Shown here: positions 27,835 to 36,951 of the stretch, piece by piece
How positions within the stretch are numbered: position 1 is the stretch's first letter
How the letters are laid out: the number at the start of each line of letters is the position of its first letter
Source: Deltaproteobacteria bacterium
GTDB lineage: Bacteria; Desulfobacterota; Binatia; UBA1149; SPBQ01
DNA length: 64,000 bases
NCBI GenBank assembly: GCA_029262375.1
Contig: JAJCZM010000005.1
Location: 62,001-126,000, forward strand
Reading direction: 5' to 3'
The notes under the pieces: model-generated
The model's database searches: none
Told to the model about the DNA's origin: nothing
Seen by the model: the letters and a program-made list of their open reading frames with translations, nothing else
Position numbers and translations under genes: made by a program

Positions 27835-27870
27835 GACTCGGTGCGGCGCCGACGCGGCGTTGCCGACCTT

Positions 27871-29193
27871 CTAGCGCCCGCCGGCGATGAGCGATTGTAC
27901 CGAGAACCACTGTTCCGGCTGCGTGCTTTTCGCCTCAGGGCCGAGATCGATGTACCAGCCGGGCTCTTCCTGAAAGGCCAGTCCTGGAATAGATACGCGC
28001 GTGCTGTGGCGCAGCTGTGTATCCACGACCGAATAGGCATACGCGAACATGCGAACCTCGTCGTATTCGAGATCGGCGCGCGGGTTCGGTTTTGTGTCTG
28101 CGCGGAAGCTAATCTGGACGTTCTTCCAGAGTTCGTCGTTCCAGTCGTACAGATCGGAGGTTCCGATGATGTTCGTCTCTTTGTCGACGTAGATGACGCG
28201 CTTCGAGAAGGCATAGCCGGGCAACTTGGATTTGCCCTCGACCACGTAGGTGGACGGTCGTTCCTCCCACACTTCGCAGAACGTGAGGCCGCCGTCGCCC
28301 TTGCAGGGCTGGGCAGGCATGCGCTTGCCGTGGATCGATGCGAGCATCGGCTTCTCGCCAAGAAGGCGCCATTCGAACCAGGGGATCTGTCCTGCGTAGC
28401 CGCCGTAGCTGTCGATATCGATGTCCTGTCCAAACAGCGCATCGCTTCGCTGTGAACTCGAGAGTCGACGTACGCGGCGAAGCAGCGGGAGGTACAGCCA
28501 CGTGTCGTCGTGGCGCTCCTGGTCGAGATAGCGATAGCTGATTCCGCCGACGCCTTTGAGGTCGAACGGCTCGACGAGAGGGTAGAGGCCGGCTTTGTAA
28601 AAAACCTTGTCGTCGTTCGGTAGGATTTCGTGGATGGGCTCGTGCTTGAGGCGGCCCTGGAAGCGGAGGACGCGGAACCACTCGGGGATGAAGTGGCGTT
28701 CGACCAGGTACAGCGGATTGCCTTTGGCATCCGTCGTCATCGTGCCGGTGTCGGCATCGAAGTATGCAAGGTCCAGCGTCTCGCTGAAGTAGTGCGTGCG
28801 CTGGAAGTTGTACATGATCTTGGCCGCGGCCCGCGGATCATTGTTGTCGACATTGGGGAACGGCATGCCGGCAACCCAATCGATGAGTTCCAGGTCATCG
28901 GCGAGCTTCACCTGCGCGGCGTACTTTTCGGTCGCGTCGATGTAATCCTGGGGGACCGGGATTTCCTCGTAAGGAACGATCTCCAAGTCCATGCCGTTCA
29001 GCACGCACCACATGATGCCTTCGGGCACGAGTCCCTTGACCTTCTCGGCATTGACCTTGGTGATCTTGTCGCCTGGAACGACATCCGCAGCGGCGTTCGA
29101 GGTGAACGCTGCAATGCTCACGCAGAGGCAGGCCGCCGCTATCGCGACTCGGCGGATCGCTTCAATTCTGTTGCGTATCATATAGTGGCTCAT
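27871..29193 (-). CDS. DUF1329 outer-membrane lipid-trafficking-like protein
   Basis: A 440-residue exported protein of the DUF1329 family. The signal peptide ends TSNAAADVVPG. Diagnostic features are DVVPGDKITKVNAEKVKGLVPEG, LVERHFIPEWFRVLRFQGRLKHEP, DDTWLYLPLLRRVRRLSSSQRSDALFGQD and GYAGQIPWFEWRLLGEKPML. The fold is related to LolA-type lipoprotein-sorting proteins and the family often accompanies RND lipid exporters. Here it is the last gene of the nine-gene minus-strand run, just after lptG, suggesting envelope lipid transport. An internal ATG at 29181 is another possible start. Confidence 0.88.
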   Translation of the reverse strand: MSHYMIRNRIEAIRRVAIAAACLCVSIAAFTSNAAADVVPGDKITKVNAEKVKGLVPEGIMWCVLNGMDLEIVPYEEIPVPQDYIDATEKYAAQVKLADDLELIDWVAGMPFPNVDNNDPRAAAKIMYNFQRTHYFSETLDLAYFDADTGTMTTDAKGNPLYLVERHFIPEWFRVLRFQGRLKHEPIHEILPNDDKVFYKAGLYPLVEPFDLKGVGGISYRYLDQERHDDTWLYLPLLRRVRRLSSSQRSDALFGQDIDIDSYGGYAGQIPWFEWRLLGEKPMLASIHGKRMPAQPCKGDGGLTFCEVWEERPSTYVVEGKSKLPGYAFSKRVIYVDKETNIIGTSDLYDWNDELWKNVQISFRADTKPNPRADLEYDEVRMFAYAYSVVDTQLRHSTRVSIPGLAFQEEPGWYIDLGPEAKSTQPEQWFSVQSLIAGGR

Positions 29194-29234
29194 AGACTGT
29201 CACTATTTCTCCGGTGCTCAGATTTGGCAAGAAC

Positions 29235-30323
29235 TCAACTGGCACGTGCGGACCCCCGCATACCCAGCGTTGCTGCGAGCCCAAGGAATAGCAGATTCCC
29301 CGCCCATGCTGCCACCGCCGGGTGCATGGCTCCGTTGCGCCCCGCGGCAATCGCCGCCGCCGCAGTAAGCCAGTAGCCCAGGGCCATGGCCATACCAATC
29401 GCGATATTGAGCGCCAGGGAAGGGCGGCGCCGCTGGCGAATGCCGACGACGTAGCCGACCAACAATGTTACGACACCAGCGAACGGCATCGATACCTTTG
29501 CGTGCAGGTCGGTGAGAAACTGGCTGGCATCGAGGCCACGGGAGCGGAGCGTACTGATGCGGTCGAGAAGCTGTAAGAAGCTGAACGTGTCGCTGCGGCG
29601 CTGTTTTCGCCGCAGCGCGGTAGGCGACTCGTCGAGCACCAACTCACCGTCGGCGAGTGGTCGCGAGGTCACGGTGCCGTCGGTCTCGATCGTCTTGACC
29701 ATTCCCTCGTTGTACTCCCAGGCGCCGTCACGCCACACAGCCGTATCGACCTCGATGACGCGCTGAAGTTCGAAATCGTCAGTGGCCTCGTACAGCGTGA
29801 GGCCGTAGAGCGCGTTCCGGTTTGCGTCGAAGTAGCCGACGTTGAAGTAGCCGCGTTGGCCTTGGTACCACAACGAGACGGAGTTGTAGTCGCCACGATC
29901 ATGCTTCTTCTTGATGACAATATCCTTGATAAAGCGGGAGGATCGGGCGGTTCCCGGGACTACCGTTTCGTTCCAGATGCCCATGCCGAGGGTGAGCATA
30001 CCGGTCGTGACCAATAGCGGTAGTAGGACCGCCGACGGTGATACACCGCACGCGTTCAGGGCCAACAGTTCGTGGTGTCTGGCGAGGTAGCCGAGCGCGA
30101 ACAGCACGCCGAGGAGTGTCGCGAGCGGATACACTTCGGGGATGATGCTCGGCGCTTTCAATAGGAAATACGCGAGCATCGTGTTGCCTGCGGCACCGAG
30201 TTCACTGAATTCACCGATGCGATTGAAGAAATCGATCGTCGTTGAAAGCACGACGCCCAAGGCCATGATCGTGCCGACGGCAGTCAGGTACAGGCCGGTA
30301 ACGTATCGTGCGACGATTCCCAT
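29235..30323 (-). CDS. lptG: LptF/LptG family permease
   Basis: An inner-membrane permease of the YjgP/YjgQ family (362 residues) with six predicted membrane helices: three N-terminal, a periplasmic jellyroll-like region (about residues 125-270), then three C-terminal. LLALNACGVSPSAVLLPLL is the coupling-helix segment contacting the LptB ATPase. Partners LptF and LptB are not in the window, so they must be elsewhere or this protein serves another lipid. It follows a NeuA-type gene by 15 bases. Confidence 0.85.
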   Translation of the reverse strand: MGIVARYVTGLYLTAVGTIMALGVVLSTTIDFFNRIGEFSELGAAGNTMLAYFLLKAPSIIPEVYPLATLLGVLFALGYLARHHELLALNACGVSPSAVLLPLLVTTGMLTLGMGIWNETVVPGTARSSRFIKDIVIKKKHDRGDYNSVSLWYQGQRGYFNVGYFDANRNALYGLTLYEATDDFELQRVIEVDTAVWRDGAWEYNEGMVKTIETDGTVTSRPLADGELVLDESPTALRRKQRRSDTFSFLQLLDRISTLRSRGLDASQFLTDLHAKVSMPFAGVVTLLVGYVVGIRQRRRPSLALNIAIGMAMALGYWLTAAAAIAAGRNGAMHPAVAAWAGNLLFLGLAATLGMRGSARAS

Positions 30324-30338
30324 GGTGGTTGGTGTGGC

Positions 30339-31052
30339 TCAGGACTTGGGTCCACGCGAAGCCAGTTCTGCTTCGGCGCGTTCGAAGTCCTCGAGAGTAT
30401 CTATAGATACCACGGCTTCATCGATGATGACGGCTCCCGAGCGAGCTCCGAGCAGGCTTTTCTGTTCGAGCAGGCATTCGCGCGTCAACGCGTAGGCGGC
30501 GCCGTTGCGATGATAGACCGGGGTCAGTTGCTGGCGTGCAATGATCGCCGCACCGTCGGCGGCAGCGTACGTCAGTTGGCCGTCGTCCACCACCAGCTGT
30601 TTCTTCGGGTGATACTTTAAGTCTGTCGGCGAAACAGTCCAGACCGCGTCCAGATCGTCGGATATCAGCCTATCGACGGTTTCGGTGACCTGTTCGGCCG
30701 TACGCAGCGGGGAAGTTGGCTGAAGCATCACGATGACGTCGTAGTGTACGGCGTCGATGCGCTCCATCTCCACGAGTGCATGGGTGAGTACGTCGATGTC
30801 ACCAATTCGGTCGCCCGAGAGCGACTCCGGGCGTCGGAAGGGGGCTGCGAGTCCACAGCCTTCCGCGACCGTAGCGATCTCCTCGTGGTCGGTCGAGACG
30901 ACTGCGCGGTCGAACCAGCCGAGCGCGGTCATGAGCTCAGCGGTGTGAACGATCAGAGGACGGCCGCCGGTCGGGTGGAGGTTCTTGAGCTTGACGCCCT
31001 TGCTGCCGCCGCGTGCCGGGACCACGCCCAGTATTCGTCGACCGCCGCGCAT
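30339..31052 (-). CDS. NeuA-type acylneuraminate cytidylyltransferase
   Basis: A CMP-nonulosonate (sialic-acid-type) synthetase, 237 residues. VVPARGGSKGVKLKNL is the CTP-binding P-loop-like motif, VVSTDHEEIATVAEG the second block, and VIVMLQPTSPLRTAEQV the third. YHRNGAAYALTRECLL is the fourth. It should activate a nonulosonic sugar (sialic, legionaminic, pseudaminic or Kdn-like) with CTP. Its start overlaps the upstream dehydrogenase stop. NeuB is four genes upstream in the same transcript, which supports the call. Confidence 0.88.
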   Translation of the reverse strand: MRGGRRILGVVPARGGSKGVKLKNLHPTGGRPLIVHTAELMTALGWFDRAVVSTDHEEIATVAEGCGLAAPFRRPESLSGDRIGDIDVLTHALVEMERIDAVHYDVIVMLQPTSPLRTAEQVTETVDRLISDDLDAVWTVSPTDLKYHPKKQLVVDDGQLTYAAADGAAIIARQQLTPVYHRNGAAYALTRECLLEQKSLLGARSGAVIIDEAVVSIDTLEDFERAEAELASRGPKS

Positions 31053-32164
31053 CAGAGTGTTCGAAGCGCGTCGAGGGATGTGCCGCCGGCCGGGTCGATG
31101 CCGATCGCGCGCTGCTCAGCGTTCGAGCGAATGGCGGCTGCGATGACCAGCATCGTATCGAGTCCGCGTTGTAGCGATACCGGCGACTGTTCGGCTGCCT
31201 TCGGGTCGCGCAGAACGGCGTCTATGTGCTCGATCTCCGCCCGGAAGTCGTCGGGACGAGACTTCGCGATCAATGTTTCTTCGATTGCCCCGTCACCGCG
31301 GCGAGTGCGGATCGCGTCGTGACCACCGTCGCAGTTCACTTCCCATTCGACGAAGCCGGTTGTTCCCTGCACGCGCAACCATTTCTTGGCCGGCTCGGTG
31401 ATCACGTCCTGTACGATCGTGCCTACCAATCCTGACTGCGAGCGCACGCTCAGCTGGGCGATGCGATCGTAGCGAGCGCCGTCTGTCTCGACCATGTCGA
31501 GCACGGCTGAGACTTCGACGATGCGGCCTTGATCGGTCAAGTGAGCGAAGTGTTGCCAGATGTTGATGGCGTGGCTGTGCTCGCCAACGGCTCCGCCGCC
31601 GCGATCTGTGTATCCGAGGTAGGTGTCTTGCGGACCGGCTAGCCACGGGTGCGCGCCGAATATTCCCGCCCAATGCTCGCGTGTCTTCGAGCGAATCGTG
31701 CTGATCTCACCGATGGGATTGTCCGCAAGCCAAGCGGCAGCCAGTTGGGTGTTCTTTGTCAGAGTGTGGTTGTAGCCGACGCCGATAAAAGTGCCGGTGC
31801 GCTCGGCCGCCGTCACCAACTCGCTGCATCCACGCATGTCGGGCGGGCACAACGGTTTCTCGATCATCATGGCGCGAGGGGCGCTGCGCTCGAGCTGATC
31901 CAGGGCAATGGCCATGTGCGTGTCCGGGGGTGTGCCGACGATGACCACCTCGAACTCGTCGCCGGCGACGTCGCCGACCGCGGCAAGGCGAATTCCGTCA
32001 TCCCAGGCGCCGTAGCGCGCCGGGTAGATTTCGCTGCGCGTGCGCTCGAGTGCCGATGCGTCGAGATCGCATATCGTGACCTGCCAGCCGAGTGCGCGAC
32101 AAGCGTGTGCGAGGTGATTACCGATCGAGCCGGCGCCGAAGATCTTTACTCGAGTCTCGCTCAT
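31052..32164 (-). CDS. Gfo/Idh/MocA family sugar dehydrogenase
   Basis: A 370-residue NAD(P)-dependent dehydrogenase. KIFGAGSIGNHLAHACRALGW is the Rossmann loop, VVIVGTPPDTHMAIALDQLERS and MIEKPLCPPDMRGC hold the catalytic Lys of the EKP motif. The C-terminal half is the Gfo/Idh beta-sheet domain. Between NeuA and surface-carbohydrate genes it probably oxidises or epimerises an NDP- or CMP-linked sugar precursor of the nonulosonate, but the exact step is unknown. The stop overlaps the NeuA-type start (ATGA). Confidence 0.87.
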   Translation of the reverse strand: MSETRVKIFGAGSIGNHLAHACRALGWQVTICDLDASALERTRSEIYPARYGAWDDGIRLAAVGDVAGDEFEVVIVGTPPDTHMAIALDQLERSAPRAMMIEKPLCPPDMRGCSELVTAAERTGTFIGVGYNHTLTKNTQLAAAWLADNPIGEISTIRSKTREHWAGIFGAHPWLAGPQDTYLGYTDRGGGAVGEHSHAINIWQHFAHLTDQGRIVEVSAVLDMVETDGARYDRIAQLSVRSQSGLVGTIVQDVITEPAKKWLRVQGTTGFVEWEVNCDGGHDAIRTRRGDGAIEETLIAKSRPDDFRAEIEHIDAVLRDPKAAEQSPVSLQRGLDTMLVIAAAIRSNAEQRAIGIDPAGGTSLDALRTL

Positions 32165-32189
32165 TGCCTTCCGTTGATTCGCCGTGCTC

Positions 32190-33557
32190 TCAGCCGGCTG
32201 CTAGTTCGAAAACGTTTTCGCATATTGCACGCGTGCGCACTCGTTCGAAGCGTCCCAGTATCGAACCGTACGTTGCGATTTGGTTGCGGACTTCATCCAG
32301 TGTCGCGCCGGGGAACATGTGGCGCAAATACTTAGCGTTATTGTGGTGGCCTGGAATGTGAGCTTCGACGCGTTGTACCGCTCCGCGCAGTGTCGCGGCC
32401 ACCTTCGCTACCGCGGTGCCGGTTCTGTCGAGCTGTTTGGCGCCGCCGCCGCTGCCGGCGAATGCCTCGATTGCCGTTACGATGCGCTCGCACGCCAGCG
32501 GACCGTCGACCGACGCGATGTAGCTGCGGATCAATTCGCACTTTCGTGCTTCGTCGGTGGAGTTCTCAGTGAGACGTCCGCCAAGATGAGCCGCCGTCAA
32601 CTCGAGCAGGCTGTCTAAGTTGTACGCCCGCGTGCTCATCGCGTTCGGCAGATGAAGATCGAACTCCTCGCTGACTTCCGGCTGGAACGCGATCGCCTTT
32701 TTGCCCAGCACGTACGCTTCGATCGCGGTCGTGCAGCCATTGTGAATCAGCAGGTCGGAAGCCAGGATCCAGGGGACGACGTTGCCTTCGTGCACGACGC
32801 GTACGTTGCCGAGACCGGAGGCGATCTCGTTCCAGGTTTCGCGCTTTTCGGACGGGTGCGGGCGAATCACGACGGTATGGTCGGGACAGGCACCGGCTAG
32901 CGCGGGGATCATTTGCCGGAAGTGGTCGAACAGGACTGACTTGTGTGCGGCGAGTCCGAGGTCGAGGTGTTTGCTTACGTCGGTCTCGGGGCTCGCGTCG
33001 CGAAGCTTCTTCGCTTGCCTGCTCTGACCTGGGAAGTAGTGGTTGAGTCGGCTGAAATTCGTGTTGATCAGTACGAACGCGCCGTACTCGTTTCGTAGAC
33101 GTGAGACGGGGTCGTCGAACAGCGGGCGCATCTCGCTGCGCAGCAGATCGACGCGTGCATTGCCGGTCTCGTAGATCGGCGCACCGTGGTAACCGTTGAA
33201 CTCGCGCCAGATTCGCGCGTTTTCACTTCCCCAGGCCAGCAGCGCGTCCGCTTTGCGCAGCGTAGGAGCGGCGACTTTGTGGTGTAGGTAGGACTCGGCG
33301 GAAGCGTAGACCAGTCCTTCTTCGTCGCCGCAGACGATCGTATGCCCTAGTCGCTCGAGCAACTCGTACATCAGGAGATTTCTGCTCGTGAGGCTCTTCG
33401 AGAGATAGATCGATGGCGGCAGCGAACCGGCGCGTACGTTGATCGCCTTCTTGGATCCGACGATGACACGATGACCTCGTTCTGCCGCAAAACACGAGAG
33501 CAGCAGTTTGGCGTCGAACTCGCGTGCTTGCGTTTCGCAGGGGATCGTCAGGTTCAT
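32190..33557 (-). CDS. surface carbohydrate biosynthesis protein
   Basis: A 455-residue protein of the kind named surface carbohydrate biosynthesis protein (TIGR04396-like). It has a GT-B-like layout: MNLTIPCETQAREFDAKLLL at the N terminus, ADALLAWGSENARIWREF mid-way, then HTVVIRPHPSEKRETW and ASDLLIHNGCTTAIEAYVLGKKAIAFQP, which resembles the nucleotide-binding half of CDP-glycerol- or nonulosonate-transferring glycosyltransferases. I infer a transferase acting on the CMP-sugar made here. Start 33557 is used since the preceding five codons are Ala-rich. Confidence 0.75.
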   Translation of the reverse strand: MNLTIPCETQAREFDAKLLLSCFAAERGHRVIVGSKKAINVRAGSLPPSIYLSKSLTSRNLLMYELLERLGHTIVCGDEEGLVYASAESYLHHKVAAPTLRKADALLAWGSENARIWREFNGYHGAPIYETGNARVDLLRSEMRPLFDDPVSRLRNEYGAFVLINTNFSRLNHYFPGQSRQAKKLRDASPETDVSKHLDLGLAAHKSVLFDHFRQMIPALAGACPDHTVVIRPHPSEKRETWNEIASGLGNVRVVHEGNVVPWILASDLLIHNGCTTAIEAYVLGKKAIAFQPEVSEEFDLHLPNAMSTRAYNLDSLLELTAAHLGGRLTENSTDEARKCELIRSYIASVDGPLACERIVTAIEAFAGSGGGAKQLDRTGTAVAKVAATLRGAVQRVEAHIPGHHNNAKYLRHMFPGATLDEVRNQIATYGSILGRFERVRTRAICENVFELAAG

Positions 33558-33581
33558 CGCGGCAGCGGCCACAAAGCCGAA

Positions 33582-34466
33582 CTACTCGCTGCCGGCAGCA
33601 ACGCGGTCCTTCTCGGATTCGGAGTCGGTGAAGTATCCGAAGACCGGAGCGAGTCGGGTACGAACCAAGTCTTCCATCTGGCGGATTTGGTCGTCGTCGA
33701 AGTAGTCGCGATAGCCGCCGACCTTGCCGCGGCGTACCTTGAACGAATCCGGGTCGTCGGGGTTACGGGCACGCAAGCGCGAGTTGTTGAAGAAATCGTC
33801 CTTCTCGAGCTTTTTCAGATTTTCGAAGTCTGCGAAGTCGACTGCCTCTTGGATTGTTTCCGGCTTGAAGGGCGCGCCGAGGAACGACGCGACGGCGGAG
33901 AGGCCGTCGAACGGTTCCGCGCGCAAGTCCTCGTAACGCACGCGTAGCACGTGCTCGACCTTGCCGAGGCTTTCATTCCAAGAATTGAGGTAGTCGATGA
34001 TGGACGGGATGCCGACGGGGGCTTCCATGACGAAGTCGAACATCGGCATCGCTTTGTCGATACCGTACAGATCCACTTTGCTCTGATTGGCACGCTTGGT
34101 GGACTGGAAGTATTCAGAGACGGCAACGTCGCAAGGGTTTCGCACGAGAAACAGAATGTCTTTGCCCGCGCATCGACGAGCGTTCCCGGTTCGCTCTATC
34201 TCCTCTCGCAAATAGTAGCCGTGCGTAAATAGGACCTTCGGGATGTCCTCGTTCTGAGCATGGAAGTTGTCGAACTCGAGAAGTTGCGCTTCATCCAGCG
34301 CGTAGTGCGCCTGGTACATCCGCGAGATCATCGCGCGCAACCACGTTCTGCCGCTCTTCGCGCGCGAAAGGACGACCGCGTTACACTTGTTCGCGCGGCC
34401 GAGCTCTTTGCGTCCACGCCATTGATGCATGACGCGGTTGCGAATCTGTTTTCCAATCGAGGCCAT
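33582..34466 (-). CDS. sulfotransferase domain protein
   Basis: A second PAPS-dependent sulfotransferase (294 residues). The 5'-phosphosulfate loop is VVLSRAKSGRTWLRAMISRMY, the 3'-phosphate region is ILFLVRNPCDVAVSEYFQSTKRA, and the C-terminal block is VRRGKVGGYRDYFDDDQ, shared with the 18.9-kb sulfotransferase. It lies inside the nonulosonate transcript, 24 bases upstream of the surface-carbohydrate gene, so the acceptor is likely a surface sugar or glycolipid. It is distinct from, not a copy of, the other enzyme. Confidence 0.85.
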   Translation of the reverse strand: MASIGKQIRNRVMHQWRGRKELGRANKCNAVVLSRAKSGRTWLRAMISRMYQAHYALDEAQLLEFDNFHAQNEDIPKVLFTHGYYLREEIERTGNARRCAGKDILFLVRNPCDVAVSEYFQSTKRANQSKVDLYGIDKAMPMFDFVMEAPVGIPSIIDYLNSWNESLGKVEHVLRVRYEDLRAEPFDGLSAVASFLGAPFKPETIQEAVDFADFENLKKLEKDDFFNNSRLRARNPDDPDSFKVRRGKVGGYRDYFDDDQIRQMEDLVRTRLAPVFGYFTDSESEKDRVAAGSE

Positions 34467-34481
34467 GTCGTCTCTCGCGGG

Positions 34482-35978
34482 CTACCAGCTCTTCAAGATC
34501 GTCTTGCGCTGCATCGGGTCGAGCTCGCGCACTTTCGGATCCTTGTAGTAAGAGTCCCCGATGATGTGTGTTGTCGAGACCTCTTGGACGATCGCGCCGC
34601 CGACCGAACTGAAGCCGTGCATCGCGCCTCGTTCAATCAGGAGGTTGTCTCCCGCTTCCATCTGGACGCGGTTGCCGTTGAGGTCGATCTCCAAATCGCC
34701 CCAAAGTAGTCGGAACGTTTCTTCCTTCTTCTTGTGCGCGTGCATCGGGTGAGACTGACTCGGGAGAACGATCAGTAGCTTCTCGCAATATTCGCGATTG
34801 ACCAGATTGACGATGATGCAGCCCGTCTGTCGGAACTGCTCCATGCCGTAGTGGTGCGATATTTCGATCGAGTAGTCGTCGCCGAGTACGATGCCGGCTT
34901 CGTAAATCTGCCCCTTCGCATCGTGCAGGATGCCGCGCAGCTGGCTGATCGCATCGGCGTTCGCACGCTCTTCGACCGCCTCGCCCACCGCATAGTCGCG
35001 TGACGCGACGATGTTGGCGCGCACTTGACCGAAGTCACCGCTGGTCAACTGGCCGTTCTGGCAGGGCATCGCGAAGAACACGTTGTCTTCTTCGACGGGT
35101 TCTCCCTTCTTGATCGCGCGATTGGCGTATACACCGCGCTGCAACGAGCGCAGTGAGTCTACTTCGGCTTGTCCGATGTGCTTGCTGCCGTTCTCGCCCG
35201 AGATGTCGCGTGCGCGCTCAGAAGCTGCGATCCAGCGATCTGCTTGTTCGGGGTTCATCGAATAGCCGTTCAGCTTGATGTCGTCGGTGGGAACGCCGAA
35301 GTGACGTTCCAGGAGGCGCGCACCTTTGCTGACCGCGGCTACCGCGACTTCTGTGTTGTCGGGATCTTCGTGCCCCGAGTAGCCGACGTCCACGTACGGA
35401 TAGCGTTTGATCATCTTGCCCATGAAGCCCATCGCGATCTGATCGTGCGGCGTCGGGTAGATGGAAACGCAGTGCATGAGCGCGAAGGCCGGGACTCGTT
35501 TGCGGAAGAAGCTGACGAGATTGTCGATCTGGACGATGTCGAGCCCGCCGGTCGAGGCGATCACGGGCTTGCGCGCATCGGCTATTGCCTGCAGCAACGG
35601 CCAGTCGGTCGCCGAGCAGCTGGCCACCTTGATGACTTGCACGCCCAGGTCCAGGCAGGTGCCCACCGACGCTTCGTCGAACGGTGTGGCGACCGGAACC
35701 AACCCGGCGTCTTTGATCGCGTCGGTCAGTTTCCGGAAATCGTCTTTGTCGAGCTTCGTCGACATGAACCGCGGGATGTGCGGCATGTCGTCGCGTTCTT
35801 TGAACTCGTCGTGCACGAAGGTATCCAACTCACGGAACTGGAGTTTTACCGCCGCTTTGACTTTTTGGGTTCGCGCAATTCGCGCTGCTGCATCGATGAT
35901 GCGCAGGCCATGCTCCACGCTTCCTTGATGGTTGTTGGCCATCTCGAAGATGTAGAGGTTCTCGAGCAGGTCGTTCAT
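34482..35978 (-). CDS. NeuB-type nonulosonate synthase with SAF and cupin domains
   Basis: A 498-residue synthase that condenses phosphoenolpyruvate with a six-carbon amino sugar, as in sialic or legionaminic acid synthesis. The TIM barrel (about 5-270) contains FEMANNHQGSVEHGLRII, KLQFRELDTF, VATPFDEASV, VASCSATDWPLL, IASTGGLD and ALMHCVSIYPTP. A SAF/antifreeze-like segment follows (about 290-365, RSLQRGVYANRAIKKGEPV). The last 125 residues are a cupin (HPMHAHKKKEETFRLLWGDLEID), an extra domain relative to standard NeuB. ATG 35978 has GGAG nine bases upstream. It is followed by a sulfotransferase gene. Confidence 0.9.
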   Translation of the reverse strand: MNDLLENLYIFEMANNHQGSVEHGLRIIDAAARIARTQKVKAAVKLQFRELDTFVHDEFKERDDMPHIPRFMSTKLDKDDFRKLTDAIKDAGLVPVATPFDEASVGTCLDLGVQVIKVASCSATDWPLLQAIADARKPVIASTGGLDIVQIDNLVSFFRKRVPAFALMHCVSIYPTPHDQIAMGFMGKMIKRYPYVDVGYSGHEDPDNTEVAVAAVSKGARLLERHFGVPTDDIKLNGYSMNPEQADRWIAASERARDISGENGSKHIGQAEVDSLRSLQRGVYANRAIKKGEPVEEDNVFFAMPCQNGQLTSGDFGQVRANIVASRDYAVGEAVEERANADAISQLRGILHDAKGQIYEAGIVLGDDYSIEISHHYGMEQFRQTGCIIVNLVNREYCEKLLIVLPSQSHPMHAHKKKEETFRLLWGDLEIDLNGNRVQMEAGDNLLIERGAMHGFSSVGGAIVQEVSTTHIIGDSYYKDPKVRELDPMQRKTILKSW

Positions 35979-36081
35979 GTCGCAGTTGCTCCGGAAAGCA
36001 GATGTTCGGGCCGGATAGGTGTCCGGCGGAAAAAGGCGATCATATAGGCGCCCTCAGTGATTCCAAAACGTTGCCTGCAAT

Positions 36082-36220
36082 GAAATCGGCCGACCACTCG
36101 GCCTTTGAAATCGGCGGCGTGCGCGGGCTTTGGCATCGGCCGCGTGCGCGGGCTGTGGCATCGGCCGCGTGCGCGGCCTTTGGCATCGGCCGCGTGCGCG
36201 GCCTTTGGCAGGAACCGCGC
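36082..36220. repeat. 25-bp tandem repeat, five units plus a partial
   Basis: Units start at 36082, 36107, 36132, 36157 and 36182, with a partial copy from 36207. The core reads GGCATCGGCCGCGTGCGCGG then CYTTT or CTGT; the first two units begin GAAATCGG. The last two full units are identical. 25 is not a multiple of three, and the array lies in the gap between the 2OG-oxygenase stop and the NeuB start, so it is non-coding. It could slow or regulate transcription. Confidence 0.85.
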
Positions 36221-36951
36221 TAATAACCGTCGGCCGGTTTGCCGCGGGCCCAATCCAGCGCGCGCCGCGCGACGCCGCGTTTGCGGGAGTTTATCGCGAC
36301 GATAAAGACTTTGCGGAAATGCCCCTCCGGGCAGTTGATCGGCCGCACTCCATGCCAGGAATTCCCGCGACGTTGGAACAGCAGGCTGCGGTTGCCCGAC
36401 GCGTCGCTGGTGGTCGCCGAAGGGAAGTCATCGAAGCCCGGTGACGAACGACGAGAGAAGCGGCCTTCGTCATCGAGAATCAGCGTTTCGCCGCCCCAGT
36501 CTTCGCACCAATCGGCCGGTGTGTTGAAGTAAAAAATGTGGGATCCCAGCTTGTGCTCGGCGTCGCAGTGAGGCGATACCGAGCAGCCATTCGGCGTGTA
36601 GTGCCAGTGCAGCGACAGTCCGACGAACTCCCGGTCGAACAGACTGCGCAGGAAGGCCGAATACTCGGGACTGAGAATCTCGCGCGTGAAGCGCTGCCAC
36701 GGTTCGGCGAGCTCGATGTCGGGTCGGTAGTTCAGCACGAACCGATCGTGGCTGGTCTGGCCATGCGATCGCTTCACGCCGAAATAGCGATCGAACGTCG
36801 ACACGTCGGGCATGGTCTCGAGCAGTTCGTTGAAGCCCTCGTCCGTGATCAAGCCACTTGGATTGATCCACGGGTACGGCGTGGTCTCAAGGAAGCTCTT
36901 CGCGTCGAGCTCGGCCATGCGGCCCCATTCGAGATAGTGCGTGACACTCAT
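36220..36951 (-). CDS. Fe(II)/2-oxoglutarate-type dioxygenase
   Basis: A 243-residue protein of the prolyl-hydroxylase-like or 2OG-Fe(II) family. GCSVSPHCDAEHKLGSHIFYF holds the HxD metal motif, DWGGETLILDDEGRF the middle strand, and SWHGVRPINCPEGHFRKVFIV the distal His and the 2-oxoglutarate-binding Arg. The start at 36951 is set by an ATGA overlap with the upstream glycosyltransferase fusion, which implies translational coupling and joint work on a surface lipid or sugar. The substrate is unknown. Confidence 0.82.
   Translation of the reverse strand: MSVTHYLEWGRMAELDAKSFLETTPYPWINPSGLITDEGFNELLETMPDVSTFDRYFGVKRSHGQTSHDRFVLNYRPDIELAEPWQRFTREILSPEYSAFLRSLFDREFVGLSLHWHYTPNGCSVSPHCDAEHKLGSHIFYFNTPADWCEDWGGETLILDDEGRFSRRSSPGFDDFPSATTSDASGNRSLLFQRRGNSWHGVRPINCPEGHFRKVFIVAINSRKRGVARRALDWARGKPADGY

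Noticed and set aside
36082-36220. CRISPR-like array
   Set aside because: Units are directly adjacent with no unique spacers, and no cas gene is near.
35975-36253. Coding frame across the 25-bp repeats on the minus strand
   Set aside because: The repeat is not a multiple of three and the translation is low-complexity Arg/Ala without domain features.
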